Position numbers and translations under genes: made by a program. 21,441 nt of DNA, taken from positions 1 through 21,441 of the forward strand of contig CATKXN010000038.1 of assembly GCA_949840605.1 (NCBI GenBank), written 5' to 3'. Under the pieces are notes generated by a model that saw only the letters and a program-made list of their open reading frames with translations, was not told the origin of the DNA and did not search any database. The first letter of the stretch is position 1; each line of letters begins with the position of its first letter. This document shows positions 14,287 to 21,441 of the stretch, in pieces. The stretch is from an uncultured Alistipes sp. GTDB taxonomy: Bacteria > Bacteroidota > Bacteroidia > Bacteroidales > Rikenellaceae.

Positions 14287-16584
14287 TTATTTCTTCGATC
14301 CGGCGACGATCTTCAGACAGTCGTCGAGGCTCAGCTCTTCGGGTTTGGCGCCTTTCGGCAGACGGTAGTTCTTGCCCTTGTAAGCGATGTAGGCGCCGTA
14401 GCGGCCGTTTTTGACCAGCATGTCGGGGTCCTCGGCAAAACTCCTGAGCGGCGTGTTGGCCGCGGCTGCGGCGGCCTGGTGCGCACGCACGATCTCCACG
14501 GCCCGGTCGTAGGTGACCGTGTAGGGATCGTCGGTCTTCGCCAGCGAGGCGAACGACTTGCCGTAGCGGACGTAGGGGCCGTATTTGCCGATGCCGACGG
14601 TCAGCTCCTCGCCGTCCAGCTGTCCCAGACCGCGGGGCAGCGCGAAGAGTTCCAACGCCTCTTCCAGCGTGATCGATTCGATCAGCTGGCCTTTCTTGAG
14701 CGATGCGAAACGGCTTTTTTCGCCTTCGTTCCCTTCGATCTCGACCATCGGACCGTAACGGCCGATGCGGGCCTTCACGACGTGTCCCGTCTTGGGGTCG
14801 TTGCCCAGAATGCGCACCTCGCGTGTCTTGGGGTTCTGCGTGGCGATGGCCGAATCGACCATCTGGTGGAAAGGACCGTAAAAACCGTCGATCATCTTCT
14901 CCCACGTGATGTCGCCCTCGGCGATGCGGTCGAACTCCTTCTCGACGCTGGCCGTGAAGTTGTAGTCGATGATCGGTCCGAACTGCTCCTCCAGGTAGTC
15001 GTTCACCACCATGCCGATGTCGGTCGGCGAAAGGCGGTTCTTCTCCTTGCCGTAGTTCTCCGAAAGGGTCTTCTGGGCGATCTTGTCGCCGGTGAGCGTG
15101 AACTGCACGTAGTTGCGTTTCTGGCCGTCCTTGTTCTGCTTGACGACGTAGCCGCGGTTGATGATCGTGGTGATCGTCGGGGCGTAGGTCGAAGGACGTC
15201 CGATGCCCAGCTCCTCCAGCCGTTTCACGAGCGACGCCTCGTTGTAACGCGCCGGAGCCGACGTGAAGCGCTCCGTGGCGGTGATCTGCGCCGGGAGCAC
15301 CCGGTCGCCGGCCGTCAGTTTCGGCAGCAGCCCCTCGCCGCCCTCGGCGGTCTGGTCGTCGTCCGTGGATTCGGAGTAGAGGCGCAGGAAGCCGTCGAAA
15401 CGGACCACCTCGCCCTGCGCCACGAACTGGTTCGACGAACCCGACATGTCGATCGTGATCGTCGTGCGGTCCAACTCCGCGCAGACCATCTGCGAAGCGA
15501 CCGTGCGCTTCCAGATCAGGTCGTAGAGTTTCTTTTCGGCGGGCGTGCCCTCGATCGACTGCCGCTCGATGTACGACGGGCGGATGGCCTCGTGGGCCTC
15601 CTGGGCGCCTTTGGTCTTGGTCTTGTAGTTGAACCAGCGGGAGTATTTCTCGCCGTAGAGTTTCGTGATCTCCTCCTTGCACTGGGCCAGCGCCTGCTGC
15701 GAGAGGTTCACCGAGTCGGTACGCATGTAGGTGATGAGACCCTGCTCGTAGAGATGCTGCGCCACGGACATCGTCTGCGAAACGGACATGCCCAGTTTGC
15801 GGCCGGCTTCCTGCTGAAGCGTCGAGGTGGTGAACGGTGGCGCGGGATAACGCTGCGCGGGTTTTTCTTCGGACTTAGTCACCGTGAAGGTCGCGCCGAC
15901 GCAGCTTTTCAAAAACTCTTCGGCCTGCACCGCGGTTTCGAAACGCGATGCGAGTTCGGCCTTGAAAAGCGTCTTTTCAGGGTCGCCGGCGGCATGGAAC
16001 TGCGCCACGACGCGGAAATAGGCCGCCGAGCGGAAGGCGATGATCTCGCGCTCGCGCTCGACGATCAGCCGCACGGCCACCGACTGCACGCGTCCCGCCG
16101 AGAGCGACGGACGCACTTTTTTCCACAGCACGGGCGAGAGTTCGAACCCGACCAGCCGGTCGAGGATGCGGCGCGCCTGCTGGGCGTTCACCAGGTCCAT
16201 ATTGACCGTGCGCGGTTTTTCGATGGCCTCCAGGATCGCCCGCTTGGTGATCTCGTGGAAGACGATGCGCTTGGTCCGGTCGACGGGGAGCCCCAACACT
16301 TCGGTGAGGTGCCATGCGATGGCTTCTCCTTCGCGGTCTTCATCGGACGCCAGCCAGACGGTTTTCGATTTGGCCAGCTTGGTCAGTTCGTCGACCACCT
16401 TCTTCTTGTCGCCCGGGATTTCGTAGACCGGTTTGAATCCTTCCGCGACATTGATGCCGAGGTCCTTTTTCGCAAGGTCCCGGATATGACCGAAGCTCGA
16501 TTTGACGATGAAGTCCTTGCCGAGAAATTTCTCGATGGTCTTGGCCTTGGCGGGGGACTCTACGATAACTAAGTTTTCCTGCAT
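14287..16584 (-). CDS. topA: DNA topoisomerase I (type IA)
   Basis: TopA relaxes negative supercoils by transient single-strand cleavage. The 765-residue protein has an N-terminal TOPRIM domain (Glu9 in VIVESPAKA; acidic DEDREGE at 81-87 for magnesium) and the type IA core with LITYMRTDSVNLS, where Tyr286 is the expected cleaving residue. IGRPSTYAPTITTI also belongs to the core. The C-terminal third has three related GRYGP/GKYGPYVRYG/GRYGAYIAYKG units, the Toprim_C repeats that replace the Cys4 zinc ribbons of the E. coli enzyme; no zinc ribbon is present. The ATG at 16584 gives the canonical start MQENLVIVESPAKAKTIEKF. Upstream, a stem-loop separates it from the DUF4270 gene; downstream it runs into the protease gene. 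No perfect TAnnTTTG box is seen in the 77-bp gap. Confidence 0.97.
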   Translation of the reverse strand: MQENLVIVESPAKAKTIEKFLGKDFIVKSSFGHIRDLAKKDLGINVAEGFKPVYEIPGDKKKVVDELTKLAKSKTVWLASDEDREGEAIAWHLTEVLGLPVDRTKRIVFHEITKRAILEAIEKPRTVNMDLVNAQQARRILDRLVGFELSPVLWKKVRPSLSAGRVQSVAVRLIVEREREIIAFRSAAYFRVVAQFHAAGDPEKTLFKAELASRFETAVQAEEFLKSCVGATFTVTKSEEKPAQRYPAPPFTTSTLQQEAGRKLGMSVSQTMSVAQHLYEQGLITYMRTDSVNLSQQALAQCKEEITKLYGEKYSRWFNYKTKTKGAQEAHEAIRPSYIERQSIEGTPAEKKLYDLIWKRTVASQMVCAELDRTTITIDMSGSSNQFVAQGEVVRFDGFLRLYSESTDDDQTAEGGEGLLPKLTAGDRVLPAQITATERFTSAPARYNEASLVKRLEELGIGRPSTYAPTITTIINRGYVVKQNKDGQKRNYVQFTLTGDKIAQKTLSENYGKEKNRLSPTDIGMVVNDYLEEQFGPIIDYNFTASVEKEFDRIAEGDITWEKMIDGFYGPFHQMVDSAIATQNPKTREVRILGNDPKTGHVVKARIGRYGPMVEIEGNEGEKSRFASLKKGQLIESITLEEALELFALPRGLGQLDGEELTVGIGKYGPYVRYGKSFASLAKTDDPYTVTYDRAVEIVRAHQAAAAAANTPLRSFAEDPDMLVKNGRYGAYIAYKGKNYRLPKGAKPEELSLDDCLKIVAGSKK

Positions 16585-16609
16585 TGCGTTTTCGATGGCT
16601 TTTTCAGAA

Positions 16610-16645
16610 ATGCGAAAACCTAAGCATTACACTTAGGTTCCGCAT
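16610..16645 (-). terminator. Stem-loop between the DUF4270 gene and topA
   Basis: AACCTAAG (16617-16624) and CTTAGGTT (16632-16639) form a perfect 8-bp stem with a 7-base loop. ATGCG (16610-16614) and CGCAT (16641-16645) extend it across a small bulge. On the minus strand the inner stem is followed by TTTTCGC, a short T run, so it may end the DUF4270 transcript. Because it also lies 25 bases before the topA ATG, a leader or attenuator role is possible. Confidence 0.6.
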
Positions 16646-16661
16646 GAGGGTTTGTCTGTCG

Positions 16662-18335
16662 TTATTTAATCAGGTTATAGGCCAGGTCGAAGCGGATCGG
16701 GGCTTCGTTGCCGCCGGCGTCCATGCCCTGCAAGACGCCGAACGACGTGGAGTAGAGCCCGTACGCCTCGGGACCGATATAGACCGTGCGGTTCGCGACC
16801 TTGTCCCAGTCGATGCCGGCGACCTCGCCGCCCGCAGCCTCTTTGGCCTTGTTGTAACTGTTCCACAGCTGCTGCATATAGCCCGTGATGTCCATCACGT
16901 AGCATCCGCGGCTACGGTTGACTTTGCCGCCGTAGGCGAGCGTCGTGTTGTAGTTCTGCTCGTAGGTATAGGCGTAGTCCGAGATCGGCGTCAGCTTCTT
17001 GAAATTGGTGTATAGGCCCAGCCGGTCCGGGAATGCGTTCATCTGATCGATCAGCTGGCTGCCGAAAGTCAGGTTTTCCCAGTCGTACTGACTGTCGCTG
17101 AAGTAGACCGACATGCGAACCTGGCTGAATGCCAATGTCTTGAAATCCTTGCCGTCCTTCTCGTTCGCTTCGGCGATCTCCTCTTCCAGCCGTGCGAAGA
17201 ACTCCGGCGTGAAGGTCATCTCGGTCACCACGCCGCCCATGCCTTCGACGTAGACGCGGGAATTCAGCTCCCGGTTGTCGTTGATGCTGCCGTCGGGATT
17301 GACCTCGCGGGCCTGGGCGATGTCGATTCGGGCGGCCGAGGTGGCTTTGCCGTAGTCGTGGGCAATGGTGTTCACCGAGACGTTGCCGAATTCGGCGCCG
17401 GATTCGTAGAAATAGTAGACCATGCCGATCGTATCCTTGATCAGCGTCGGGTCGTCCTTCACCCGGTTGCGGCCGAAGACCGCCAGGCCCGAGTAGTCGA
17501 GCGACGTGGCGAAGATCGTGCCTTCGCCGTCGATCGTCGTGTCCGGATCGGGGCAGATATAGAGCCCCTTGAACCGCTGGACCCAGAACTCGAGGCTGTC
17601 GGGGCTGTAAATCGAATAGTCCGGTTTCCCGTCCTTGTATTCGCTTTCGTCCTGAAGCATCAGGCGTTTGATGTAGTTCTTGCCGTCTTCCGTCGGCTCC
17701 AGTGTGATGCTCGCGGCGGTCGAAGGCGTGGTGCCCTTGCCGCCGAGTTTGAACCGGAAGAGCGGTTTGGCGGGATTGTAGACCGGGGCTGCGGAACCGT
17801 CCCCGTTGGGGTTCTGCGGGTTGAAATTGATGTAGAACGTCGTGTCGCCCTGCGACTTGCCCGCGGCGACCGGTTTTTTGTCGATGTAGTCGTTGCTGAC
17901 GATCTCGTAGACGGCGAAGGTCTGTTCGGTCAGGCTGTCGCGGCCTATGCTGGTGATTTTGAGCATGATCTGCGCCGAGTCGAAGATCGGCATGTATCCG
18001 AAATAACCCGAATCGACTTTGTAGTAGTTGATCATCTGCGAGAGGAATCCGGCCTTGCGTTCGCCGAGCGTGTCGTTGAGGTGGGTTCCGAAATAGCCGT
18101 AGGAGATGTTCGAGCCGATCAGCGAATCGCTCTGAAACAGCCGCGTCTCGACGTATTTCCGGGGATTCACTCCCTTGATTTCGACATATCCGGCCTTCAT
18201 CTGCTGGTTGTCCGGAATGAGGTTTCCGCCCAGCGTATCGTCTACCTTGGTGCAGCCCGCGGAAACCGCAGCGATCGCTGCGGCCATTGCTGCGACCGGG
18301 AGCAGCCTGCGGCGGAAATTATTGAATAGCTTCAT
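16662..18335 (-). CDS. DUF4270 family lipoprotein
   Basis: A 557-residue secreted lipoprotein. The N-terminus has basic residues, a hydrophobic stretch and the lipobox VSAGC, so it should be lipid-anchored at about residue 27, followed by TKVDDTLGGNLIPDNQQ. This start and the long beta-rich body with repeated LFQSDSLIGSNISYGYFGT-type and SLDYSGLAVFG stretches match DUF4270 as I know it, a Bacteroidetes-specific family of unknown function. No catalytic motif is visible. The ATG at 18335 overlaps the 3' end of the glycogen-synthase-like gene by 17 bp, implying translational coupling. The frame is open upstream to 18470, but only 18335 gives a lipoprotein signal. A role at the cell envelope is inferred from the lipid anchor only. 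Confidence 0.88.
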   Translation of the reverse strand: MKLFNNFRRRLLPVAAMAAAIAAVSAGCTKVDDTLGGNLIPDNQQMKAGYVEIKGVNPRKYVETRLFQSDSLIGSNISYGYFGTHLNDTLGERKAGFLSQMINYYKVDSGYFGYMPIFDSAQIMLKITSIGRDSLTEQTFAVYEIVSNDYIDKKPVAAGKSQGDTTFYINFNPQNPNGDGSAAPVYNPAKPLFRFKLGGKGTTPSTAASITLEPTEDGKNYIKRLMLQDESEYKDGKPDYSIYSPDSLEFWVQRFKGLYICPDPDTTIDGEGTIFATSLDYSGLAVFGRNRVKDDPTLIKDTIGMVYYFYESGAEFGNVSVNTIAHDYGKATSAARIDIAQAREVNPDGSINDNRELNSRVYVEGMGGVVTEMTFTPEFFARLEEEIAEANEKDGKDFKTLAFSQVRMSVYFSDSQYDWENLTFGSQLIDQMNAFPDRLGLYTNFKKLTPISDYAYTYEQNYNTTLAYGGKVNRSRGCYVMDITGYMQQLWNSYNKAKEAAGGEVAGIDWDKVANRTVYIGPEAYGLYSTSFGVLQGMDAGGNEAPIRFDLAYNLIK

Positions 18336-19125
18336 AGAATCGGTTGTAATTATCGAAAAAGTCCTCCGCCTCGGGCGACTGGTATTCGAGCATCGGCTTT
18401 CCGCTTGTACGGGCCATTTCGAGCACCTCGGGGGCGACATCCGGGGAAGCCGCCACCACACCGTCGGCATATTCCATAACGAAACGGCAGAGGTTTTCGT
18501 ATGACGGGGTGTCGAGAATCGAGAGATTTTTATCTTTGACCCCTTCGCCGGCGATCTTCGCGCCGAACTCCGGATGGAGCTCGCCGGGGAAGCCGTCGCC
18601 GTAGAGCGACACCACGACCTTGACGTCGCGGAAGATCGGATCGTCGGCGAAAACCCGCTTCAGATAGACGGGAACCACGGCCGTGAACCATCCGTGGCAA
18701 TGCACGACGGTGGGGGTCCAGCGCAGTTTCTTGACTGTTTCCAGCACGCCGCGGGCGAAAAAGATGGCCCGTTCGTCGTTGTCCGGGAAATAGTTGCCCT
18801 CGGCGTCGGCCAGCACGGCCTTGCGCGAGAAATAGTCGTCGTTGTCGATGAAGTAAATCTGTACGCGGGCTGCCGGGATCGAGGCGACCTTGATAATCAG
18901 CTGGTGGTCGTTGTCGTCGATGATGAGGTTCATGCCCGAGAGGCGGATGACCTCATGCAGCTGATGCCTGCGCTCGTTGATACAGCCGTAACGGGGCATG
19001 AAGGTCCGGATCTCGTTCCCGTGTTCCTGCATTGCCTGCGTCAGCGCACGGCAAAGCCGGGAACCCTCCGTTTCGGGAAGATAGGGGGTGATTTCCTGAC
19101 ATACGTACAGAATCTTGCTTGCCAT
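18319..19125 (-). CDS. Glycogen/starch-synthase-like protein (GT5 N-terminal domain only)
   Basis: A 268-residue protein that matches the N-terminal Rossmann-type catalytic domain of GT5 glycogen synthases. It shows KILYVCQEITPYLPE at the start, TFMPRYGCINERRHQLHEV, the VHCHGWFTAVVPVYLK block (the usual HxHDWH-like region) and SPDVAPEVLE. Full enzymes have about 470-500 residues; the C-terminal nucleotide-sugar-binding domain is absent, and the ADP-glucose loop KTGGL near the N-terminus is replaced by ETEGS. Glycogen synthesis is therefore doubtful. I recall the same short protein beside DUF4270 genes in other Bacteroidales, so this is probably a conserved form and not a fresh truncation. The ATG at 19125 follows its own -7 box; the 3' end overlaps the DUF4270 start by 17 bp. 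Confidence 0.85.
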   Translation of the reverse strand: MASKILYVCQEITPYLPETEGSRLCRALTQAMQEHGNEIRTFMPRYGCINERRHQLHEVIRLSGMNLIIDDNDHQLIIKVASIPAARVQIYFIDNDDYFSRKAVLADAEGNYFPDNDERAIFFARGVLETVKKLRWTPTVVHCHGWFTAVVPVYLKRVFADDPIFRDVKVVVSLYGDGFPGELHPEFGAKIAGEGVKDKNLSILDTPSYENLCRFVMEYADGVVAASPDVAPEVLEMARTSGKPMLEYQSPEAEDFFDNYNRFYEAIQ

Positions 19126-19146
19126 GTTCAGTGGGGTTTATACTCG

Positions 19147-19154
19147 CAAAGATA
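19147..19154 (-). promoter_or_regulatory. Bacteroidetes -7 promoter element for the GT5-like/DUF4270 pair
   Basis: TATCTTTG on the minus strand matches TAnnTTTG exactly, 21 bases before the ATG at 19125 and 11 bases beyond the queA stop. A TTTG lies only 12 bases upstream (19170-19167), too close for the usual -33 spacing, so the upstream element is uncertain. Confidence 0.6.
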
Positions 19155-19165
19155 GTGAAAATTTT

Positions 19166-20215
19166 TCAAAGAATCAGCATCGCGTCTCCGTATGTGCCGA
19201 AACGGTACCCTTCTTCCCTGGCTATCTTGTAGGCGTTCATCACGGTTTCGTACCCGCCGAAAGCCGCCACCATCATCAGCTGCGTCGAATAGGGCAGGTG
19301 GAGATTGGTCACCATGGCGTCGGCCACCGTGAACTCGTAGGGCGCGAAGATGAACTTGTTGGTCCATCCCTCCATGGGCTTGATCAGACCGTTGGTCGAG
19401 ACGGCGGTTTCGATCGTGCGCATGACCGTCGTGCCGATGGCCACGACCTTGTGGCCGGAGGTTTTGGCGGCGTTGACCGCCTCGGCGGCTTCGTCGGTGA
19501 CGAAGAACTGTTCGGAGTCCATCTTGTGCTTCGAGAGGTCTTCGACGTCCACCGTGCGGAAGTTGCCCAGCCCTACGTGGAGCGTCACGAAAGCCTTGTC
19601 GACGCCCTTGATCTCCATGCGCTTCATCAGGTGTTTCGAGAAGTGCATGCCGGCCGTCGGGGCCGCCACGGCGCCCTCCTTCTCGGCGAAGATCGTCTGA
19701 TAGCGTTCGGCGTCCTCGGGCTCGACCTTCTCGCGCACCCATTTGGGCAGGGGCGTCTCGCCCAGCGCGAAGAGCGTCTGCTTGAACTCCTCGTAGGAGC
19801 CGTCGAACAGGAAGCGCAGCGTGCGGCCGCGCGAGGTGGTGTTGTCGATCACCTCGGCCACCAGCAGGTCGTCGTCGCCGAAATAGAGTTTGTTGCCGAT
19901 GCGGATCTTGCGCGCCGGGTCCACCAGCACGTCCCACAGCCGCAGTTCGCGGTTCAGCTCGCGCAGCAGGAAGATCTCGATCTCGGCGCCGGTCTTTTCC
20001 TTGTTGCCGTAGAGGCGTGCCGGGAAAACCTTGGTATTGTTGAAGACGAACAGGTCCTTTTCGTCGAAGTACTCGAGGATGTCCTTGAAAATGCGGTGTT
20101 CGACGGTCCCTTTGGCGCGGTTGACGACCATCAGCCGGGATTCGTCGCGGTTGTCGGCCGGGTATTTGGCCAGCATTTCGGGCGAAAAGTCGTACCCGTA
20201 TTGCGATAATTTCAT
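19166..20215 (-). CDS. queA: S-adenosylmethionine:tRNA ribosyltransferase-isomerase QueA
   Basis: QueA transfers the ribosyl group of S-adenosylmethionine to preQ1 at the wobble position of tRNAs with GUN anticodons, making epoxyqueuosine. The 349-residue length is normal. Family motifs run through the whole length: [24 protein letters not shown] at the start, [13 protein letters not shown], the [10 protein letters not shown] block, [28 protein letters not shown], and [19 protein letters not shown] near the C-terminus. The ATG at 20215 is the only sensible start. It lies 64 bp after the truB stop, across an AT-rich inverted repeat, so both read-through and an own promoter are possible. Together with truB it forms a small tRNA-modification group; other queuosine genes are not in the window. 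Confidence 0.97.
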   Translation of the reverse strand: MKLSQYGYDFSPEMLAKYPADNRDESRLMVVNRAKGTVEHRIFKDILEYFDEKDLFVFNNTKVFPARLYGNKEKTGAEIEIFLLRELNRELRLWDVLVDPARKIRIGNKLYFGDDDLLVAEVIDNTTSRGRTLRFLFDGSYEEFKQTLFALGETPLPKWVREKVEPEDAERYQTIFAEKEGAVAAPTAGMHFSKHLMKRMEIKGVDKAFVTLHVGLGNFRTVDVEDLSKHKMDSEQFFVTDEAAEAVNAAKTSGHKVVAIGTTVMRTIETAVSTNGLIKPMEGWTNKFIFAPYEFTVADAMVTNLHLPYSTQLMMVAAFGGYETVMNAYKIAREEGYRFGTYGDAMLIL

Positions 20216-20230
20216 AGATAAACGCTCTTG

Positions 20231-20276
20231 TTTTTACGTTCGGAAAAATACACAGATTATTTCCTATACGTAAAAA
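20231..20276. repeat. AT-rich inverted repeat between truB and queA
   Basis: TTTTTACGT (20231-20239) is the exact inverse of ACGTAAAAA (20268-20276). Within the arms GGAAA (20242-20246) can pair with TTTCC (20260-20264). The order is T-rich then A-rich on both strands, opposite to an intrinsic terminator, so it is more likely a promoter-region palindrome, a protein site or chance in an AT-rich patch. Confidence 0.5.
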
Positions 20277-20279
20277 AAG

Positions 20280-21005
20280 CTATTTTGTTTCAAGTTTCTG
20301 CAGATTTTCCAGAAAATCATCCAGTTCGTATGCTTTTTCGAGCGTAAACCCGCCGCTGCGCGTGCGGCGCAGCGACGTGAGATGGGCCCCGCTGCGGAGC
20401 GCCTGCCCGATCTCGTGGGCCAGCGACCGGATGTAGGTGCCCTTGCTGCAGCGCACCCGGATGCGCACCCGCGGGAGGGCGTATTCCACGATCTCCATCT
20501 CGTAAATGGTGATCAGCGCCTGGCGCACGGCGACCTCTTCGCCGGCGCGGGCCAGTTCGTAGGCGCGCGTTCCGTCGATCTTCTTGGCCGAGTAGACGGG
20601 CGGGGTTTGCAGCCGCTCGCCGGTGAGCGAGGCGAGCGCTTCGGTGACCGCTTCGCGCGTGATGTGTTCGTAGGGATAGGTGCGGTCGATCTCGTGCTCG
20701 AGGTCGTAGCTCGGGGTCGTGGCGCCCAGCATCACGTCGGCTATGTACTCCTTCTCTTCGGCCTGCAGGGCGTCCACCAGCTTCGTGGCACGGCCGATGC
20801 AGACCACGAGGATGCCCGACGCCAGCGGGTCGAGCGTTCCGGCGTGGCCGACCTTGATCTTGCGGTAGCCGAGTTTGCGCAGGGCGAATTTGACCTTGCG
20901 GACCACGTCGGTCGAGGTCCAGCGGAGGGGTTTGTCCAGGACGGCGATGTAGCCGTCTTCGAAGTTGATGCCGCGCAGGTCCAGCGGTTCTCGGGTCATA
21001 GGCAT
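20280..21005 (-). CDS. truB: tRNA pseudouridine(55) synthase TruB
   Basis: TruB converts uridine 55 of the T-loop of tRNAs to pseudouridine. The 241-residue protein is of the short type without a long C-terminal PUA extension. AVLDKPLRWTSTDVVRKVK is the N-terminal family block, and KVGHAGTLDPLASGIL holds the catalytic Asp59. LQTPPVYSAKKIDGTRAYELAR and VRCSKGTYIRSLAHEIG are the other conserved blocks. The start may be the ATG at 21005 (chosen) or the in-frame ATG two codons later at 20999. It follows uppP by 5 bp, so the two are co-transcribed, an arrangement I recall as common in Bacteroidetes. Confidence 0.97.
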   Translation of the reverse strand: MPMTREPLDLRGINFEDGYIAVLDKPLRWTSTDVVRKVKFALRKLGYRKIKVGHAGTLDPLASGILVVCIGRATKLVDALQAEEKEYIADVMLGATTPSYDLEHEIDRTYPYEHITREAVTEALASLTGERLQTPPVYSAKKIDGTRAYELARAGEEVAVRQALITIYEMEIVEYALPRVRIRVRCSKGTYIRSLAHEIGQALRSGAHLTSLRRTRSGGFTLEKAYELDDFLENLQKLETK

Positions 21006-21010
21006 GCGGG

Positions 21011-21441
21011 TCAGAGGATGGAGAAGACGATCGAAACGAGTCCTGCGATGCAGCAGTAGAGGGCGAACCAGATCAGCTTGCCGCGCTTGACCACCTCGAT
21101 CATGAATTTGCAGGCCAGCGTCCCCGAAACGAAGGCCGCGAGGAATCCGCCGGCGAGGGCTCCCGCCGGGATGTCGAGGGCCGTGACCTCGCCCGAGCAG
21201 ATGTCCAGCAGCATCTTGCCCAGGATGACCGGGATGACCATGATGAACGAGAAGTTGGCGACCTCCTCCTTGCTCTTGCCGAGCAACAGTCCTGTGGCGA
21301 TGGTCGATCCCGAGCGCGAAAGGCCGGGGAGCGTGGCCGCGGCCTGCGCGAGGCCGATGACGAAGGCGTTGCCGTAGGTGATGCCCTTTTTCGCGCGGGG
21401 TTTGGCGAAATAGGCGAAGGTCAGCAGCTGCGCCGTGAGCA
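21011..21441 (-). CDS. uppP: Undecaprenyl-diphosphatase UppP (BacA), C-terminal part
   Basis: UppP is an integral membrane phosphatase that dephosphorylates undecaprenyl diphosphate outside the membrane, recycling the lipid carrier for peptidoglycan; loss or overexpression changes bacitracin sensitivity in known bacteria. About 143 residues are visible in the frame entering from the right edge. They include [20 protein letters not shown], the family PGxSRSG phosphate-binding motif, followed by hydrophobic segments [31 protein letters not shown] and [21 protein letters not shown]. The N-terminal half with the first active-site motif lies beyond 21441. The stop at 21011 is 5 bp from truB. The link with murG and murC on the other strand is functional only. 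Confidence 0.96.
   Translation of the reverse strand, partial: LTAQLLTFAYFAKPRAKKGITYGNAFVIGLAQAAATLPGLSRSGSTIATGLLLGKSKEEVANFSFIMVIPVILGKMLLDICSGEVTALDIPAGALAGGFLAAFVSGTLACKFMIEVVKRGKLIWFALYCCIAGLVSIVFSIL

Noticed and set aside
12254..14368. 704-codon plus-strand frame crossing the pentapeptide gene and protease gene
   Set aside because: It is out of frame with the pentapeptide gene and antisense to the protease, passes through the terminator hairpin and shows no domain.
14281..16572. 763-codon plus-strand frame opposite topA
   Set aside because: It mirrors topA almost exactly, ending and beginning at its limits, and the product has no family motifs; topA motifs are unambiguous on the minus strand.
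18319..19125. Truncated pseudogene of a full glycogen synthase
   Set aside because: The frame is intact, starts after a good promoter box, ends in coupling with the next gene, and no remnant of the C-terminal domain follows.

Overview
The window looks like a chromosomal segment of a GC-rich member of the Bacteroidales, most probably Alistipes or a close Rikenellaceae relative. Sequence clues are a DUF4270 lipoprotein, a GldE-type CNNM/CBS protein, a Bacteroidetes-style FtsQ, general absence of Shine-Dalgarno sequences with AT-rich leaders before start codons, and promoters of the Bacteroidetes form TAnnTTTG (12237-12230 and 19154-19147 on the minus strand, 12310-12317 on the plus strand). The genus is inference. 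I see no transposon, phage, CRISPR array, tRNA or rRNA.

Plus strand, 1-10738: the 3' end of dnaB (replicative helicase), a 156-bp spacer holding two degenerate copies of a 64-bp unit, a YifB/ComM AAA+ ATPase, then the distal part of a division and cell-wall cluster: murG-murC-ftsQ-ftsA, a 221-bp hairpin-rich spacer, ftsZ, a gldE-like membrane protein gene and a 4'-phosphopantetheinyl transferase gene. MurG and MurC complete lipid II and the UDP-MurNAc branch of precursor synthesis. FtsQ, FtsA and FtsZ build and anchor the division ring. murG/murC and gldE/PPTase overlap by 4 bp, and the murC/ftsQ and ftsQ/ftsA gaps are very short, so these genes are probably co-transcribed.

Centre, 10739-12983: a minus-strand Omp85-type outer-membrane barrel gene converges with the plus-strand operon. 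It diverges from a plus-strand Qnr-like pentapeptide-repeat gene. Both genes of the divergent pair have recognisable Bacteroidetes promoters. A strong bidirectional hairpin follows the pentapeptide gene.

Minus strand, 21441-13055 (in transcription order): uppP (3' part), truB, queA, then a separately promoted pair (glycogen-synthase-like protein and DUF4270 lipoprotein), a hairpin, topA, and a secreted bleomycin-hydrolase-like cysteine protease. UppP recycles the undecaprenyl carrier used by MurG. TruB and QueA modify tRNA. TopA relaxes negative supercoils.

Most of the window is conserved housekeeping DNA and I found no clear new defence or mobile system. The least explained items are a roughly 105-residue charged helical insertion in FtsQ, which carries an in-frame A AAA AAG heptamer; the structured ftsA-ftsZ spacer and the related palindromes after dnaB; an SSB-tip-like DnaB C-terminus; the Qnr-like protein; and the lone GT5-like domain lacking its usual substrate motif, paired with DUF4270.
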